A stretch of 64,000 bases of DNA from an uncultured Burkholderiales bacterium (GTDB taxonomy: Bacteria > Pseudomonadota > Gammaproteobacteria > Burkholderiales > Burkholderiaceae_C): the NCBI GenBank assembly GCA_903838355.1, contig CAILYC010000063.1, forward strand, positions 1 through 64,000, given 5' to 3'. Made by a program: the position numbers and the translations under genes. Positions 52,807 through 61,889 of this stretch are shown in pieces. A model generated the notes under the pieces. The model was not told where the DNA came from. It saw only the letters and a program-made list of their open reading frames with translations, and searched no databases. Within the stretch, counting starts at the first letter, position 1. Each line of letters starts with the position of its first letter.

Positions 52807-54132
52807 ATGAAAGCATACCGAGCATCGATCTTGTCCTTTTCTGGTCTTGGCGCTGAGCTTGAGGCACACTTGGAAGGCGACGGTCTGCTGGTGGTGGGTG
52901 CCGATGCGCACAATCCTTCACGGCAAGTGATCCTGGCCGCGGGAGACTACAACACCACCCTCTCCAATTGGACAAGACAACACCGAGAGGCACTTCGGGT
53001 TGAAGACATCGAGCAGTTGCCCGGCAAAATCTTGGCTCCCGGTTTTGTGGACCTGCACGTTCATTACCCGCAACTCGATGTCATTGGCTCCCCCGCAGAT
53101 GGGCTGCTGCCTTGGTTAGAGAACTATACCTTTGCGCAAGAGATGAAGTTTCAAGACTTCAACCATGCCGCTTCGGTTGCAGAACTTTTTTTGGATGAAT
53201 TGACAAACAACGGCGTGACCACGGCCCTCACCTTTGCCTCGTCCCACAAACATTCGGTAGAGGCTTTGTTTAAAGCCGCCCAAAAAAGACGCCTGCGACT
53301 CATCACGGGCCTTTGTTTGATGGACCAACACGCGCCGCAGGGCCTCCAACAGCAAACCGACACGAGTTTAGACGAGAGCGAAGCGCTCATACGCCATTGG
53401 CACGGTGTGGACCGCTTGGGCTACGCCATCACCCCCAGGTTTGTGCCGACCAGCTCACGCGCTCAACTCGAGGGGGCTGGAGAGCTTGCCAAGCAACACC
53501 CCAGCACCTGGATACAGTCCCATGTCTCAGAAAACACCGATGAAATCGCATGGGTACAAAGCCTCCATCCCGAGTCGAGAAGTTATCTGAGTGTTTATGA
53601 CAATTTTGGACTGCTTCGAGAGCGGTCGGTGTACGCGCATTGTATTTATTTAGACGACGAAGACAGAGCCCTGTTGAGGGAGCGAAAAGCAGCGGCGGCC
53701 TTGTGTCCAACCAGCAATTTATTCTTGGGCAGTGGCCACTTTGACTACGCCCGTGCAGAGCGCCATGGCTTCATGTATGGACTGGGCAGTGATGTGGGTG
53801 GCGGCACCTCCTTCTCCCCCTTCAAAACCATGCTTGGGGCCTTCTACACAGCCCAACAACAAAACTCACCCGGTGGGCACCCACCACAGTACGCCTCAAA
53901 AGCCCAGCACCTGTGGTGGCAACACACCGCGGGTGCTGCGCAGGCCTTGGGGCTCGAAGGCGTCATTGGCAATTTGAAAGTCGGCCACGAAGCGGACTTT
54001 TTGATTTTGAATCCAAAGGCCACCCCGCTCCTGGCCAGAAGAACTGCTCAGGCACAAAACACGCAAGAGCTGCTGTTTTCGATGATCGTGCTCGGCGACG
54101 ACCGCTTGGTTGAGCGCACGGTGATTTCCTGA
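52807..54132 (+). CDS. guaD: Guanine deaminase
   Basis: The 441-residue amidohydrolase has PGFVDLHVHYPQLDVIGSPADGLLPWLENYTFAQE, which includes the HxH zinc ligands and the guanine deaminase signature, then HVSENTDEI, YAHCIYL with the next metal His, and GLGSDVGGGTSFS with the metal Asp. It turns guanine into xanthine. It is slightly longer than many GuaD proteins at the N-terminus. It is not obviously linked to the catabolic neighbours. A TTCCAC repeat lies just upstream, at 52749-52770. Confidence 0.9.
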   Translation: MKAYRASILSFSGLGAELEAHLEGDGLLVVGADAHNPSRQVILAAGDYNTTLSNWTRQHREALRVEDIEQLPGKILAPGFVDLHVHYPQLDVIGSPADGLLPWLENYTFAQEMKFQDFNHAASVAELFLDELTNNGVTTALTFASSHKHSVEALFKAAQKRRLRLITGLCLMDQHAPQGLQQQTDTSLDESEALIRHWHGVDRLGYAITPRFVPTSSRAQLEGAGELAKQHPSTWIQSHVSENTDEIAWVQSLHPESRSYLSVYDNFGLLRERSVYAHCIYLDDEDRALLRERKAAAALCPTSNLFLGSGHFDYARAERHGFMYGLGSDVGGGTSFSPFKTMLGAFYTAQQQNSPGGHPPQYASKAQHLWWQHTAGAAQALGLEGVIGNLKVGHEADFLILNPKATPLLARRTAQAQNTQELLFSMIVLGDDRLVERTVIS

Positions 54133-54162
54133 ATTAAAGAAGACCATCCACTCACCTCCAAG

Positions 54163-54221
54163 CAGCTTGGAATTAAAACCATTGAACAAACCCATCGCTG
54201 CGCGTCAAGCTGTTTTTTTTT
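54163..54221 (+). terminator. Stem with long loop and T run after guaD
   Basis: CAGCTTG (54163-54169) pairs with CAAGCTG (54206-54212), followed directly by nine T residues (54213-54221). The loop of 36 bases is long, but the T run and place 30 bases after the guaD stop fit a rho-independent end. A tighter stem TCCAAGC-A-GCTTGGA overlaps it. Confidence 0.5.
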
Positions 54222-54232
54222 CGCACAATCAT

Positions 54233-55069
54233 TCAGATGCCATAGCGATCGAGGTCATAGCGTTTGGGCTTTAACGTCCGACACAACTCTCGCACGAGCC
54301 CCGATTGCGGCAAGGCGATGTTGGCATCTTTGGCCATTTCAGCAACTTTCTCCATGTCGTCCTCGGCCCAGGCCATGGACTGGTCTCCCCAATTGAGCAA
54401 GGGTGCGTTGGAGGCGGTGCTGCCCAAGAGAGCCTGGCGCAGTTGCTCGACATTCACACCATAACGCTTGGCCAACGCCAAGCCCTCGTGGTTGGCGACT
54501 AAACAAGCCCACATGATCAAATTGTTGGCCGCCTTGGCCGCTTGGGCTGTGCCTACACCGCCACTATGGACCACATCGCTGGAGTAGGCCCGGACAATGG
54601 GCTCCAAGCGATCAAAGATGGCCGACTCGCCACCGATAAAGCTGAGCAACTCTCCTTTGTCCGCGGCACGACCGCCGCGACACACGGTGGCATCCACAAT
54701 GTGCACGCGGTGATTTTTCGAATCAGCCACCATTTTCACCATGGAGCTCGGATGCAGGGTGCTCAAGACCGCAATGATGGCATCGGCTTGAAGTGAACCC
54801 AGCAACTCACCTTGGGGATGCACCAATTCTTGGACCTGGTGGTCAAAGCCCACACAGATGAGCACAAATTCGACGTCGCGGGCCATCTCTGGCAAGGTCG
54901 ACACTCGGGCGCCCAACTGAAGAATCTTTTCATGTTTGCTTGTGTCGAGCTCACACACCACGACTTCAAAGCCTTTGCCGCACAGGTGCCCGATCATGGG
55001 CATCCCCATTCGACCCGCCCCCACCAAGCCAACTTTAGGTGGGACTTTTTGATGATGAACTTCTGTCAT
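54233..55069 (-). CDS. Beta-hydroxyacid dehydrogenase family oxidoreductase
   Basis: The 278-residue enzyme belongs to the 3-hydroxyisobutyrate/6-phosphogluconate group: PKVGLVGAGRMGMPMIGHLCGKG for NAD(P), DATVCRGGRAADKGELLSFIGG in place of the DAPVSGG loop, and the catalytic Lys in GTAQAAKAANNLIMW. The changed substrate loop (Cys-Arg for Ser-Gly) suggests a substrate other than 3-hydroxyisobutyrate. It starts 3 bases after the Rieske copy 2 stop, in one leftward operon with the oxygenase and a binding protein. Confidence 0.86.
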   Translation of the reverse strand: MTEVHHQKVPPKVGLVGAGRMGMPMIGHLCGKGFEVVVCELDTSKHEKILQLGARVSTLPEMARDVEFVLICVGFDHQVQELVHPQGELLGSLQADAIIAVLSTLHPSSMVKMVADSKNHRVHIVDATVCRGGRAADKGELLSFIGGESAIFDRLEPIVRAYSSDVVHSGGVGTAQAAKAANNLIMWACLVANHEGLALAKRYGVNVEQLRQALLGSTASNAPLLNWGDQSMAWAEDDMEKVAEMAKDANIALPQSGLVRELCRTLKPKRYDLDRYGI

Positions 55070-55072
55070 GGC

Positions 55073-56311
55073 TCAGTTCTCTGGTTTTAGCGCTTCATGT
55101 CTGCCCAGCACTCTGGAGTAGGCGCGCACCGATTGAGAAGCAGCATCGAGGCCTGGGGGCTGGATGCCTTTGGTAAGACCCTGGGCCGCAAGCATCAGCT
55201 TTTTGCGCGTCATGATGATGCCGTTGTCCGTGCCCACCAAGTGTTCCCTCTCTCGGCGGGAAATACTACCCATGCTTTCTTGAACCGCGGCATCTTGTTC
55301 AGCTATGCCCATCACGCCGCTGAAGGTTTCTTTTCTCCTTTGGGCTTGCCGATCGATGAGGTAATCATTGGATGCATTGGCAACAGGCACGAAGGTGTTG
55401 GGGATGTTTTCACTGTGGATACCCATTCCCGCCGCCATGGCTTGAACCTCCTCTGAGGTCAGGGGCCGGTCGGGTCGGTAATCAATGCTAAAGGTCCACG
55501 ACTGGTGGTCATCGATCGGGACCCAAGCATGGGCACCATACGGATTGCCCTCATAGGGAGGGAACAAATTAAAGCAAGGCATTAACCAATGGGTCACGCG
55601 CCAGTAGTATGAATTGGGCTCCACATTTCTGCGTGTCGTGATGTAGAGCCCTGCTGGCGAGTCCATCGGCATGAATTGGGGATGGGGGTCGCCCTTCAAA
55701 AGTGCGGCACTGACGGGGTCGCGTTTCAGGAGAGGATCTTCGCCCACCGACATGCGGTGCAAAAAGCTCGAATGAAAGGAGTCCAATCCACCTTCCATGG
55801 CTTGGAGTGAATTGCAGGCCTGAAGTCGCTTGGAGATGTGGCGATGAGAGTCGGGCACCGTGGACCACTCATAGGCTGGCATGGCGGGCATTTGCTCAAT
55901 CGGCCCCATGTAGGCCCACAAGATGCCACCTTGCTCTCGCAAAGGATAGGACGTCAATTTGATTTTTTCTGCAAATCCACTGTCCTTCGATTCCGATGGC
56001 ACTTCAAGGCATTGGCCATTGGTGGCATAGTTCCAGCCGTGATAGGGGCAGCGTATTGCACCCTCCTCATTGCGACCAAACCAAAGAGAGACACCGCGGT
56101 GGGCACAAAACTCATCAATGAGACCGAGCTCGCCTTCAGAATTGCGAAAGGCCAGTAATTTTTCTGAAAGAAGCGTCACTCGCACAGGTGCACCGCCGGG
56201 TTCGGCGAGTTCGCTTGCGAGCAAGGCAGGCAACCAATACCGGCGGTACAACTGACCCATGGGGGTGTTGGGGCCAGTTTGGGACAATAAAAGATTTTCT
56301 TTTTCGGTCAT
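55073..56311 (-). CDS. Rieske non-heme iron oxygenase, phthalate-dioxygenase type (copy 2)
   Basis: The 412-residue protein has C69-x-H71 and C88-x2-H91 (FCAHRGVSLWFG, CPYHGWNY) and the iron site Asp177, His180, His185 (GGLDSFHSSFLH). It shares its whole layout with copies 1 and 3, but its active-site neighbourhood (SFHSSFLHRMS) is the most different, so substrate may differ. It lies 14 bases after an ABC-type binding protein gene and just before a beta-hydroxyacid dehydrogenase. Confidence 0.92.
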   Translation of the reverse strand: MTEKENLLLSQTGPNTPMGQLYRRYWLPALLASELAEPGGAPVRVTLLSEKLLAFRNSEGELGLIDEFCAHRGVSLWFGRNEEGAIRCPYHGWNYATNGQCLEVPSESKDSGFAEKIKLTSYPLREQGGILWAYMGPIEQMPAMPAYEWSTVPDSHRHISKRLQACNSLQAMEGGLDSFHSSFLHRMSVGEDPLLKRDPVSAALLKGDPHPQFMPMDSPAGLYITTRRNVEPNSYYWRVTHWLMPCFNLFPPYEGNPYGAHAWVPIDDHQSWTFSIDYRPDRPLTSEEVQAMAAGMGIHSENIPNTFVPVANASNDYLIDRQAQRRKETFSGVMGIAEQDAAVQESMGSISRREREHLVGTDNGIIMTRKKLMLAAQGLTKGIQPPGLDAASQSVRAYSRVLGRHEALKPEN

Positions 56312-56325
56312 GGTAAAAATAGCGC

Positions 56326-57390
56326 TTATTTAATCGCTTTGTTTTGCAAGGTGTCTTTGAAGATTTTGATCCACTTCTCATCGCTCTCCAAGACCTTGGC
56401 CGCGTCCATAAAAACCGGATTGAATTTGGCAAGCGTCGCCTCATCGCGCAGATTGGTTGAGATGGCCTTGTTTTCAGTCACGATCATTTGGCCTTGGGTC
56501 AACAAGAAATCATAAAACAGTGTGGCGGCATAAGGGTGCGGCGCCTTTTTGGTCACCGCAATGCCATCGGTATAGGCGATGCAAGGCGACAAGGTGATGA
56601 AATCTATGGGGGCGCCATTGGACTTGGCTTGTTCGGGCAAATAGGTGTAAACATTCATGGCCAATGGCACCTCGCCCGAGATGACCATGCCGTTGAGTGA
56701 AGAGTTGCCTGTTCTGAGGGAGACCGCCTGCGTTGCCATCAAATCCCTGAAAAACTTGAGTCCTTTGTCTTCTCCCATGGCCTGCACCAAGGTGTAGAAC
56801 CATTCTTGCTGCTTGACCTCGATGCCCAAACGTCCCCTCCACTTGGGGTCAAGCAAATCGGTGAAAGTTTTGGGCAACTCGTCTCTTGAGACCGACAGGG
56901 TATTGAACGATTGTGCGTAGACATAAACGCGCATGCCAGTCCACTCGCGGTGTGCGGGCAAAGCGACTGGGATCAATTCTTTTTGAACCGGAGAGACGAC
57001 ACGCTGGAGCAAATGCTCTTTGTGCAAGGCCTCCATTTCTGGTGAAGGATTCAAGACAAAGTCCACCTCATTGCGCCCAGCGCGGGCTTCTGCAATGGTG
57101 CGCTGGAGCACCTTGTCTTTGCCGGAGCGCCACACTTGAATCTTCACCCCATACTTCTTTTCAAAAGCAGAAGTCAATCGATCGGTGTCTTTTTCGGCCA
57201 TCGAGGTGTAAAACCTCAAAAAACCTTCTTTTTGCGCCCCAGCGATTAACTGCTGCGCGCGATCAGACCCTTCGTAGGTGAAGATTTGCGCGCCAATCGG
57301 ATTGCTCGTGAGAGCAATACCGCAAACAATAAAGTTCACCAAGCCCTTGTAAAGAGTAGACAACGCCAGAGGATAAGGTCGACCATGCAT
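56326..57390 (-). CDS. Periplasmic binding protein, ABC iron/extracellular family 1 type
   Basis: The 354-residue protein has a signal segment (GLVNFIVCGIALTSNPIGAQ) and the Fbp/extracellular solute-binding family pattern: QLIAGAQKEGFLRFYTSMAEKDTDRLTSAFEKKYGVKIQVWRSG, FVLNPSPEMEALHKE, and FTDLLDPKWRGRLGIE. Many relatives carry Fe(III), but others carry organic ligands; the tyrosines of the iron site are not clearly present. No permease or ATPase genes are near. It starts the operon with Rieske copy 2 and so probably binds its substrate. Confidence 0.85.
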   Translation of the reverse strand: MHGRPYPLALSTLYKGLVNFIVCGIALTSNPIGAQIFTYEGSDRAQQLIAGAQKEGFLRFYTSMAEKDTDRLTSAFEKKYGVKIQVWRSGKDKVLQRTIAEARAGRNEVDFVLNPSPEMEALHKEHLLQRVVSPVQKELIPVALPAHREWTGMRVYVYAQSFNTLSVSRDELPKTFTDLLDPKWRGRLGIEVKQQEWFYTLVQAMGEDKGLKFFRDLMATQAVSLRTGNSSLNGMVISGEVPLAMNVYTYLPEQAKSNGAPIDFITLSPCIAYTDGIAVTKKAPHPYAATLFYDFLLTQGQMIVTENKAISTNLRDEATLAKFNPVFMDAAKVLESDEKWIKIFKDTLQNKAIK

Positions 57391-57462
57391 GCGAATGACT
57401 GAAGGGAACTCGTCTCAAATGAAGAGATGACTTTACTGCACCGCGCCAATTGCGCACACCCC

Positions 57463-57476
57463 AATAACCCTATAAG
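57463..57476. promoter_or_regulatory. TTAnCCCTAg-like motif, site 6
   Basis: AATAACCCTATAAG lies in the divergent gap between the binding protein (57390) and the broken Bug gene (57637). The last position of the core is T instead of G. Confidence 0.25.
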
Positions 57477-57636
57477 TGCCAGCAAGATCAAAAGGCTAGT
57501 AAACGCACAGCCAACTCGGCACTGAAAAACAGGGGCCTTGCAACACCTCTTGGGCACTTCATCTTGGTGTTTAACAAGAGAGCGTGAGACGATTGTTTTG
57601 TTGGGATTTCTATTTTCAAGCCAAAGGCATCCACCC

Positions 57637-58621
57637 ATGGTAGATTTACAACAAAAATCCCGTTTTTTAAGGCTCTTGCTTTTGGGTGTTTTTTAATGCC
57701 TTTTGGATCCTGCCTGCCAAGGCTGCTTATCCCGGCAAACCCTTTCGAATAGTTGTGCCGCAAGCCGCCAGGAGTACTATAGATACGGCGGTGAGAATTT
57801 TGGCGTCAGAACTGGCCATTCAACTCGGACAATCCATCGTGATTAACAACAAAGCCGGCGGGGGATTTACCATTGGACTGGACTTGGTGGCCAAAGCCCC
57901 GCCAGACGGCTACACCTTGGGCTTAGGCCCCGTGGGTGCAATGGTGATCAGTCCCAACATGACGGCAAAATTGCCCTATGACATTTTGCGCGACTTCCAG
58001 CCCACCTCTTTGGTCACCCAAGGGCACCTCTTGTTGGCGGTGTCACCCAATTTAGCGGTCAATAAGATAGTGAAATTAATGGCGTATGCTAAAAAAATCC
58101 GGGTAAATTGACCAACGCACCCTCGGCGAAAGGCTCTCCTGGACACGTGGCAGGCGAGCTGTTCAAGATCATGAGCGGCACGGAGATCGTGCATGTGCCC
58201 TACAAAGCCGGTGCGATGGCGATCAATGACTTGATATCGGGACAAATTGACATGATGTTTGAGAGCCTCAATTCAATTGCGCCCCATGCACGCTCAGGCC
58301 AATCAAATCGCTGGGCGTGAGTGGGTCCCGACGCTCTTATGGATTTTCCAACCTGCCCGCCATCTCGAAGGCTGACCTACCGGGTTTTGATGCCCCCCCT
58401 GGACCGGTGTGATCGCTCCCATGGGCATGCCCAGACACATCATCGACAAGCTCAATGCGGCCATCAACCGCTCCATGGTGAGTCCGGTTTTTAAAGAACG
58501 GTTTGCGACCACAGGCAACGAGTCAGCAGGAGGCACGCCAGAGGAATTTGGCGAATGGATCAAAATCGAATTGATCAAATGGCGTGACGTGGTCCAGCGT
58601 ACAGGCGCAAAATTTGATTGA
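57637..58621 (+). pseudogene. Bug-family gene broken by four homopolymer indels
   Basis: The gene can be rebuilt from ATG 57637 (RFLRLLLLGVF signal start) through YPGKPFRIVVPQAA, INNKAGGGFTIG, PPDGYTLGLG, HVPYKAGAMAINDLISG and a C-terminal KRWRDVVQR-type end at 58621 if four single-base changes are undone: one T too many in the run near 57688-57693, one A too many in the run near 58091-58097, one A too few near 58301-58306, and one C too few in the run near 58391-58397. Each break lies in or beside a homopolymer. All other Bug motifs are kept, so decay is recent or the indels are errors. Confidence 0.85.
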
Positions 58622-58700
58622 CCCCAAAATTCCGTCCCTGTCGCCATGGGTTGCGTTGAGCCGCATCCAGACCCAGGCTTAACCATTGCTTTGAAAAGCG

Positions 58701-60539
58701 CTAGGCTAAAAATCCAGTCGACAACCAGGGTACAAAAGCCACGAGAAAAATGCCCAACAACAAAGCGAACAAATAGCCCAGGACGGGTTTGACACCCTCA
58801 TCGGGATTGACCTTGCCGATGGCACAAGCGGCGTAATAACCCACGCCAAGCGGAGGCGCGAAAAGGCCAATGCCCATGGACAAAATCACCACCATGGCAT
58901 AGTGAACTTCATTAACGCCCAACTGCTTGGCCACTGGAAATAGCAGGGGTCCAAAGAGGACGATGGCCGGGATACCTTCCAACACTGAGCCCAAGACAAC
59001 AAAGACGACGATCGAGACCAATAAAAAGATCGAGGCCCCCCCCTCTAAATTGCTCATGATTTGGGTGATTAGCAAAGAAAACCCCGATTGCGTCAAGGCC
59101 CAGGCCATGCCAGTGGCTGCCCCAATGATCAATAAAATGGCGCCTGAGAGCGACGCTGTGTCAATGAGCATGGGCAAGATGCGCTTGTGGTCAAATTGAT
59201 GGTAAACGAGTAGCCCACACAGCAAACTGTAGACCAAACCGATCGTTGAGACTTCCGTTGCAGTGGCCACCCCTTCCACGACGGCCGCCCTGATCACAAA
59301 AGGCAAGGCAATGGCAGGAGCGGCCAACACCAATGATTTCAAGATTTGATCCCAAGCTGGGCGTGTCGCGTTGTGAAGCGGTAAATTGCGGTTGCGCCAC
59401 CAAACGAGTGCGCACAGCATCAACCCCAAAATCAAGGCGGGCAGCATGCCTCCGGTAAACAAAGCCGATATCGAGACCCCGGTAACCGAGCCAATCGTGA
59501 TCAAAACCAAGCTCGGTGGGATGGTTTCGGTCTGAGCACCGGTAGCGGCCAAGAGCGCCACCAACTCACCGGGTGGTGTGCCGCGCTTTTTCATTTCCGG
59601 AAACAAGGCTGGGGCAATGGCCGCCATGTCTGCGGCCTTGGAGCCAGAAATGCCCGAGACCAAATACATGGCGCCCACCAGCACATAGGACAGTCCACCG
59701 CGCACATGACCCAAAAGAGACGATAAAAAAGCGATCATCGCACGCGCCATGCCGGTCATCTCCATTAAAAGACCCAGGAGCACAAACAAAGGCACGGCCA
59801 AGAGGACCATGTGGGACATGGCCTCATCCATTCGACCCACGACCACATTCAAAGGCATGTGGGTACTCAAGCCCAAATAAGAAACTGTCCCCAAACCAAA
59901 AGCGAAAGCGATGGGAACGCCGGCAAAAATTGAGAATCCTGAAACACCCAGGAAAAAAATGAGCAAATTCAATTTGCCCAAATGGAGGAAAAAAGGTGAT
60001 AGGGCCACCAAGGGGAGCGCAACCACGGCCAAAGCGATGCAAGCCACCAGTGTCAGCTTGAGTTGATCGCTCTTGAACAAACGAAATAGAGAGAAAATCA
60101 CCATGAGCGTGATCCCAACAGGAATCGCCCCAGCACGCCAAGCATTAGAAATCTCCAAAGCCGGGGTCGTTACGACCATTTCATCGAGCGCATACTTCCA
60201 AGCCGGCCTCAAGACCACGAGCAAATAAAGAAGTGAAGCGAGCACGCCCAGTTTTTCCAGTAAAACGCGTTGGTGGCCACTGAGCGCGCTCACCCAGGCC
60301 GTCATGCGCATGTGCTCGGCACGTCGAAGCGCAATGATGGAACCCAACATGGCCAGCCACAAAAACAAAATGGACGCCAATTCATCGGACCATACGATCG
60401 GTGAATTGAACATATAGCGCGCGACCACACCCGAAAACAAAATGGCGATGCAAGCCAAGAGTAACAAACTGGCGAGCCACTCGATGAGCGTGCCCATGAC
60501 CACCTCACCACGGGCCAACCAATTGCTCAAGGTCTTCAC
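58701..60539 (-). CDS. TRAP transporter, fused small and large permease (DctQM)
   Basis: The 612-residue protein joins a four-helix DctQ part (residues 1 to about 165, with ARYMFNSPIVWSDELASILFLWLAMLG) to a DctM part of about twelve helices (from 185, with LNLLIFFLGVSGFSIFAGVPIAFAFGLG, GSKAADMAAIAPALFPEM, ATGAQTETIPPSLVLI and FAPPLGVGYYAACAIG). It uses a sodium gradient to import an organic acid. The DctP receptor gene lies 30 bases upstream. The pair follows the broken Bug gene in convergent direction. Confidence 0.92.
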   Translation of the reverse strand: MKTLSNWLARGEVVMGTLIEWLASLLLLACIAILFSGVVARYMFNSPIVWSDELASILFLWLAMLGSIIALRRAEHMRMTAWVSALSGHQRVLLEKLGVLASLLYLLVVLRPAWKYALDEMVVTTPALEISNAWRAGAIPVGITLMVIFSLFRLFKSDQLKLTLVACIALAVVALPLVALSPFFLHLGKLNLLIFFLGVSGFSIFAGVPIAFAFGLGTVSYLGLSTHMPLNVVVGRMDEAMSHMVLLAVPLFVLLGLLMEMTGMARAMIAFLSSLLGHVRGGLSYVLVGAMYLVSGISGSKAADMAAIAPALFPEMKKRGTPPGELVALLAATGAQTETIPPSLVLITIGSVTGVSISALFTGGMLPALILGLMLCALVWWRNRNLPLHNATRPAWDQILKSLVLAAPAIALPFVIRAAVVEGVATATEVSTIGLVYSLLCGLLVYHQFDHKRILPMLIDTASLSGAILLIIGAATGMAWALTQSGFSLLITQIMSNLEGGASIFLLVSIVVFVVLGSVLEGIPAIVLFGPLLFPVAKQLGVNEVHYAMVVILSMGIGLFAPPLGVGYYAACAIGKVNPDEGVKPVLGYLFALLLGIFLVAFVPWLSTGFLA

Positions 60540-60569
60540 CAGGTCAGTGGGCGGGTTGAAGGGGTAGGT

Positions 60570-61583
60570 CTAAGCCAATTTACCAGTGTACTTTTCAAGC
60601 AAGGCCCAGGCCTCTTCACCAAACTTGTTGCGCCATTCGGCATAAAACCCAGCTTGGCGCAATTGGTTGCGAAACAAATCGGGGTTGGCCGTATTGAAGA
60701 CCATGCCTTTGGCATTCAAATCCGCTTGCAAACTGTCATTGAGCTGCCTGACTTCAGCGCGTTGGAGAACGGCTGCCTCGGCAACATTCCTGGTCACAAT
60801 CGTTTGCAAATCAGTGGGGAGTTGCTCAAACAAACTTTTGTTGCCCATGAACCAGTAGCCATCCCACATGTGATTGGTCATGGAGCAATATTTTTGCACT
60901 TCGAACAATTTTGCGGTGAAGATGATGGCCAAGGGATTTTCTTGCCCATCCACCACCTTGGACTGAAGCGAAGAATATACTTCGGCAAAATTGAGCGGTG
61001 TGGGAGCGGCACCCAGGCCTTTGAACAATGAGACCCAAATGGGTCCGGGTGGTGTGCGCAGTTTGATGCCCTTCAGATCCTCGGGCTTCACAATGGGTCG
61101 CACACTGTTGGTCACTTCACGATAACCATTGTCCCAAATTTTATCAAATGCAAAAATACTGCCTGTTGCTGCAATTTGACGTCGCACATGGGCACCCAAA
61201 TCACCGTCCATCGCGGCCCACACCTGGTTGTAGTCCTTGAAGGCAAAACCCACCCCATTGATTTGCGCAGCCGGCACCAAAGAGCCCAAAATCAAGGGTG
61301 ACAGGGTCATGAAATCCAAGGCGCCAGAACGCAACTGTGAAAGCATATCGGTGTCGTTGCCCAATTGGTTGTTGGGGTAGACCTGAATATCGACGCGGCC
61401 TTTGGTCTGCGCTTTGACCTTGGCCGCCATCTTGACCGCATGAAGATTCAAAGGATGGGTCGCAGGCAGATTGCTGCCAAATTTCATCGTGAATTCAGCG
61501 GTCTGCGCAAAGGCTCCACCAGCCAAGAAGGGCAAAGCCGCCACCGAACTGTTTTTAATCAAATCTCGTCTAGACAACTTCAT
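60570..61583 (-). CDS. TRAP transporter substrate-binding protein (DctP)
   Basis: The 337-residue receptor has a twin-arginine signal (LSRRDLIKNSSVAALPFLAGGAFAQ), unusual but known for TRAP receptors. It has the DctP core: THPLNLHAVKMAAKVKAQTKGRVDIQVYPNNQLG, ALDFMTLSPLILGSL, DLKGIKLRTPPGPIWVSLFKGLGAAPTPLNFAEVYSSLQSKVVDGQENP with the carboxylate-binding Arg. ATG 61583 follows GGGAG; the frame extends to 61616. It serves the fused permease next to it. Confidence 0.92.
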   Translation of the reverse strand: MKLSRRDLIKNSSVAALPFLAGGAFAQTAEFTMKFGSNLPATHPLNLHAVKMAAKVKAQTKGRVDIQVYPNNQLGNDTDMLSQLRSGALDFMTLSPLILGSLVPAAQINGVGFAFKDYNQVWAAMDGDLGAHVRRQIAATGSIFAFDKIWDNGYREVTNSVRPIVKPEDLKGIKLRTPPGPIWVSLFKGLGAAPTPLNFAEVYSSLQSKVVDGQENPLAIIFTAKLFEVQKYCSMTNHMWDGYWFMGNKSLFEQLPTDLQTIVTRNVAEAAVLQRAEVRQLNDSLQADLNAKGMVFNTANPDLFRNQLRQAGFYAEWRNKFGEEAWALLEKYTGKLA

Positions 61584-61889
61584 GGGGTCTCCCTTTTGGT
61601 TCATTGAACACAGCAAAGCACTTCAAGGTACCCCAGTAACAAGGTAGCTCAGCGCTTGATCAATGATTATCCCGTTTGAATCCCCGTCTGCTTTACCCAA
61701 TATTACTGAGGTTTACCCTAACTCCCGTTCGATGATGCGGGTAAGACAAGGGGTCTAAAGGCGCCTGCCCAATGCTTAGACTCGCCCAAAAGAGTGTCTG
61801 TCAAGACAAAAAATCAACCCTAAAAAGCATTGCGTCTGATGGCCCGAGTGTGATGAGCAAACAGGGCGCATCTTGCGTCTTGCTGTTGA
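61584..61889. other. Intergenic region upstream of the TRAP genes
   Basis: These 306 bases lie between the TRAP receptor start and the Rieske copy 3 stop, both leftward. They hold a TTTACCCTA motif (61712-61720) and a near copy TTTACCCAATA at 61692. No gene is visible, and no strong terminator follows Rieske copy 3. Confidence 0.5.
61710..61720. promoter_or_regulatory. TTAnCCCTAg-like motif, site 7
   Basis: GGTTTACCCTA lies 127 bases upstream of the DctP start. It lacks the final G of the longer form. Confidence 0.3.
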
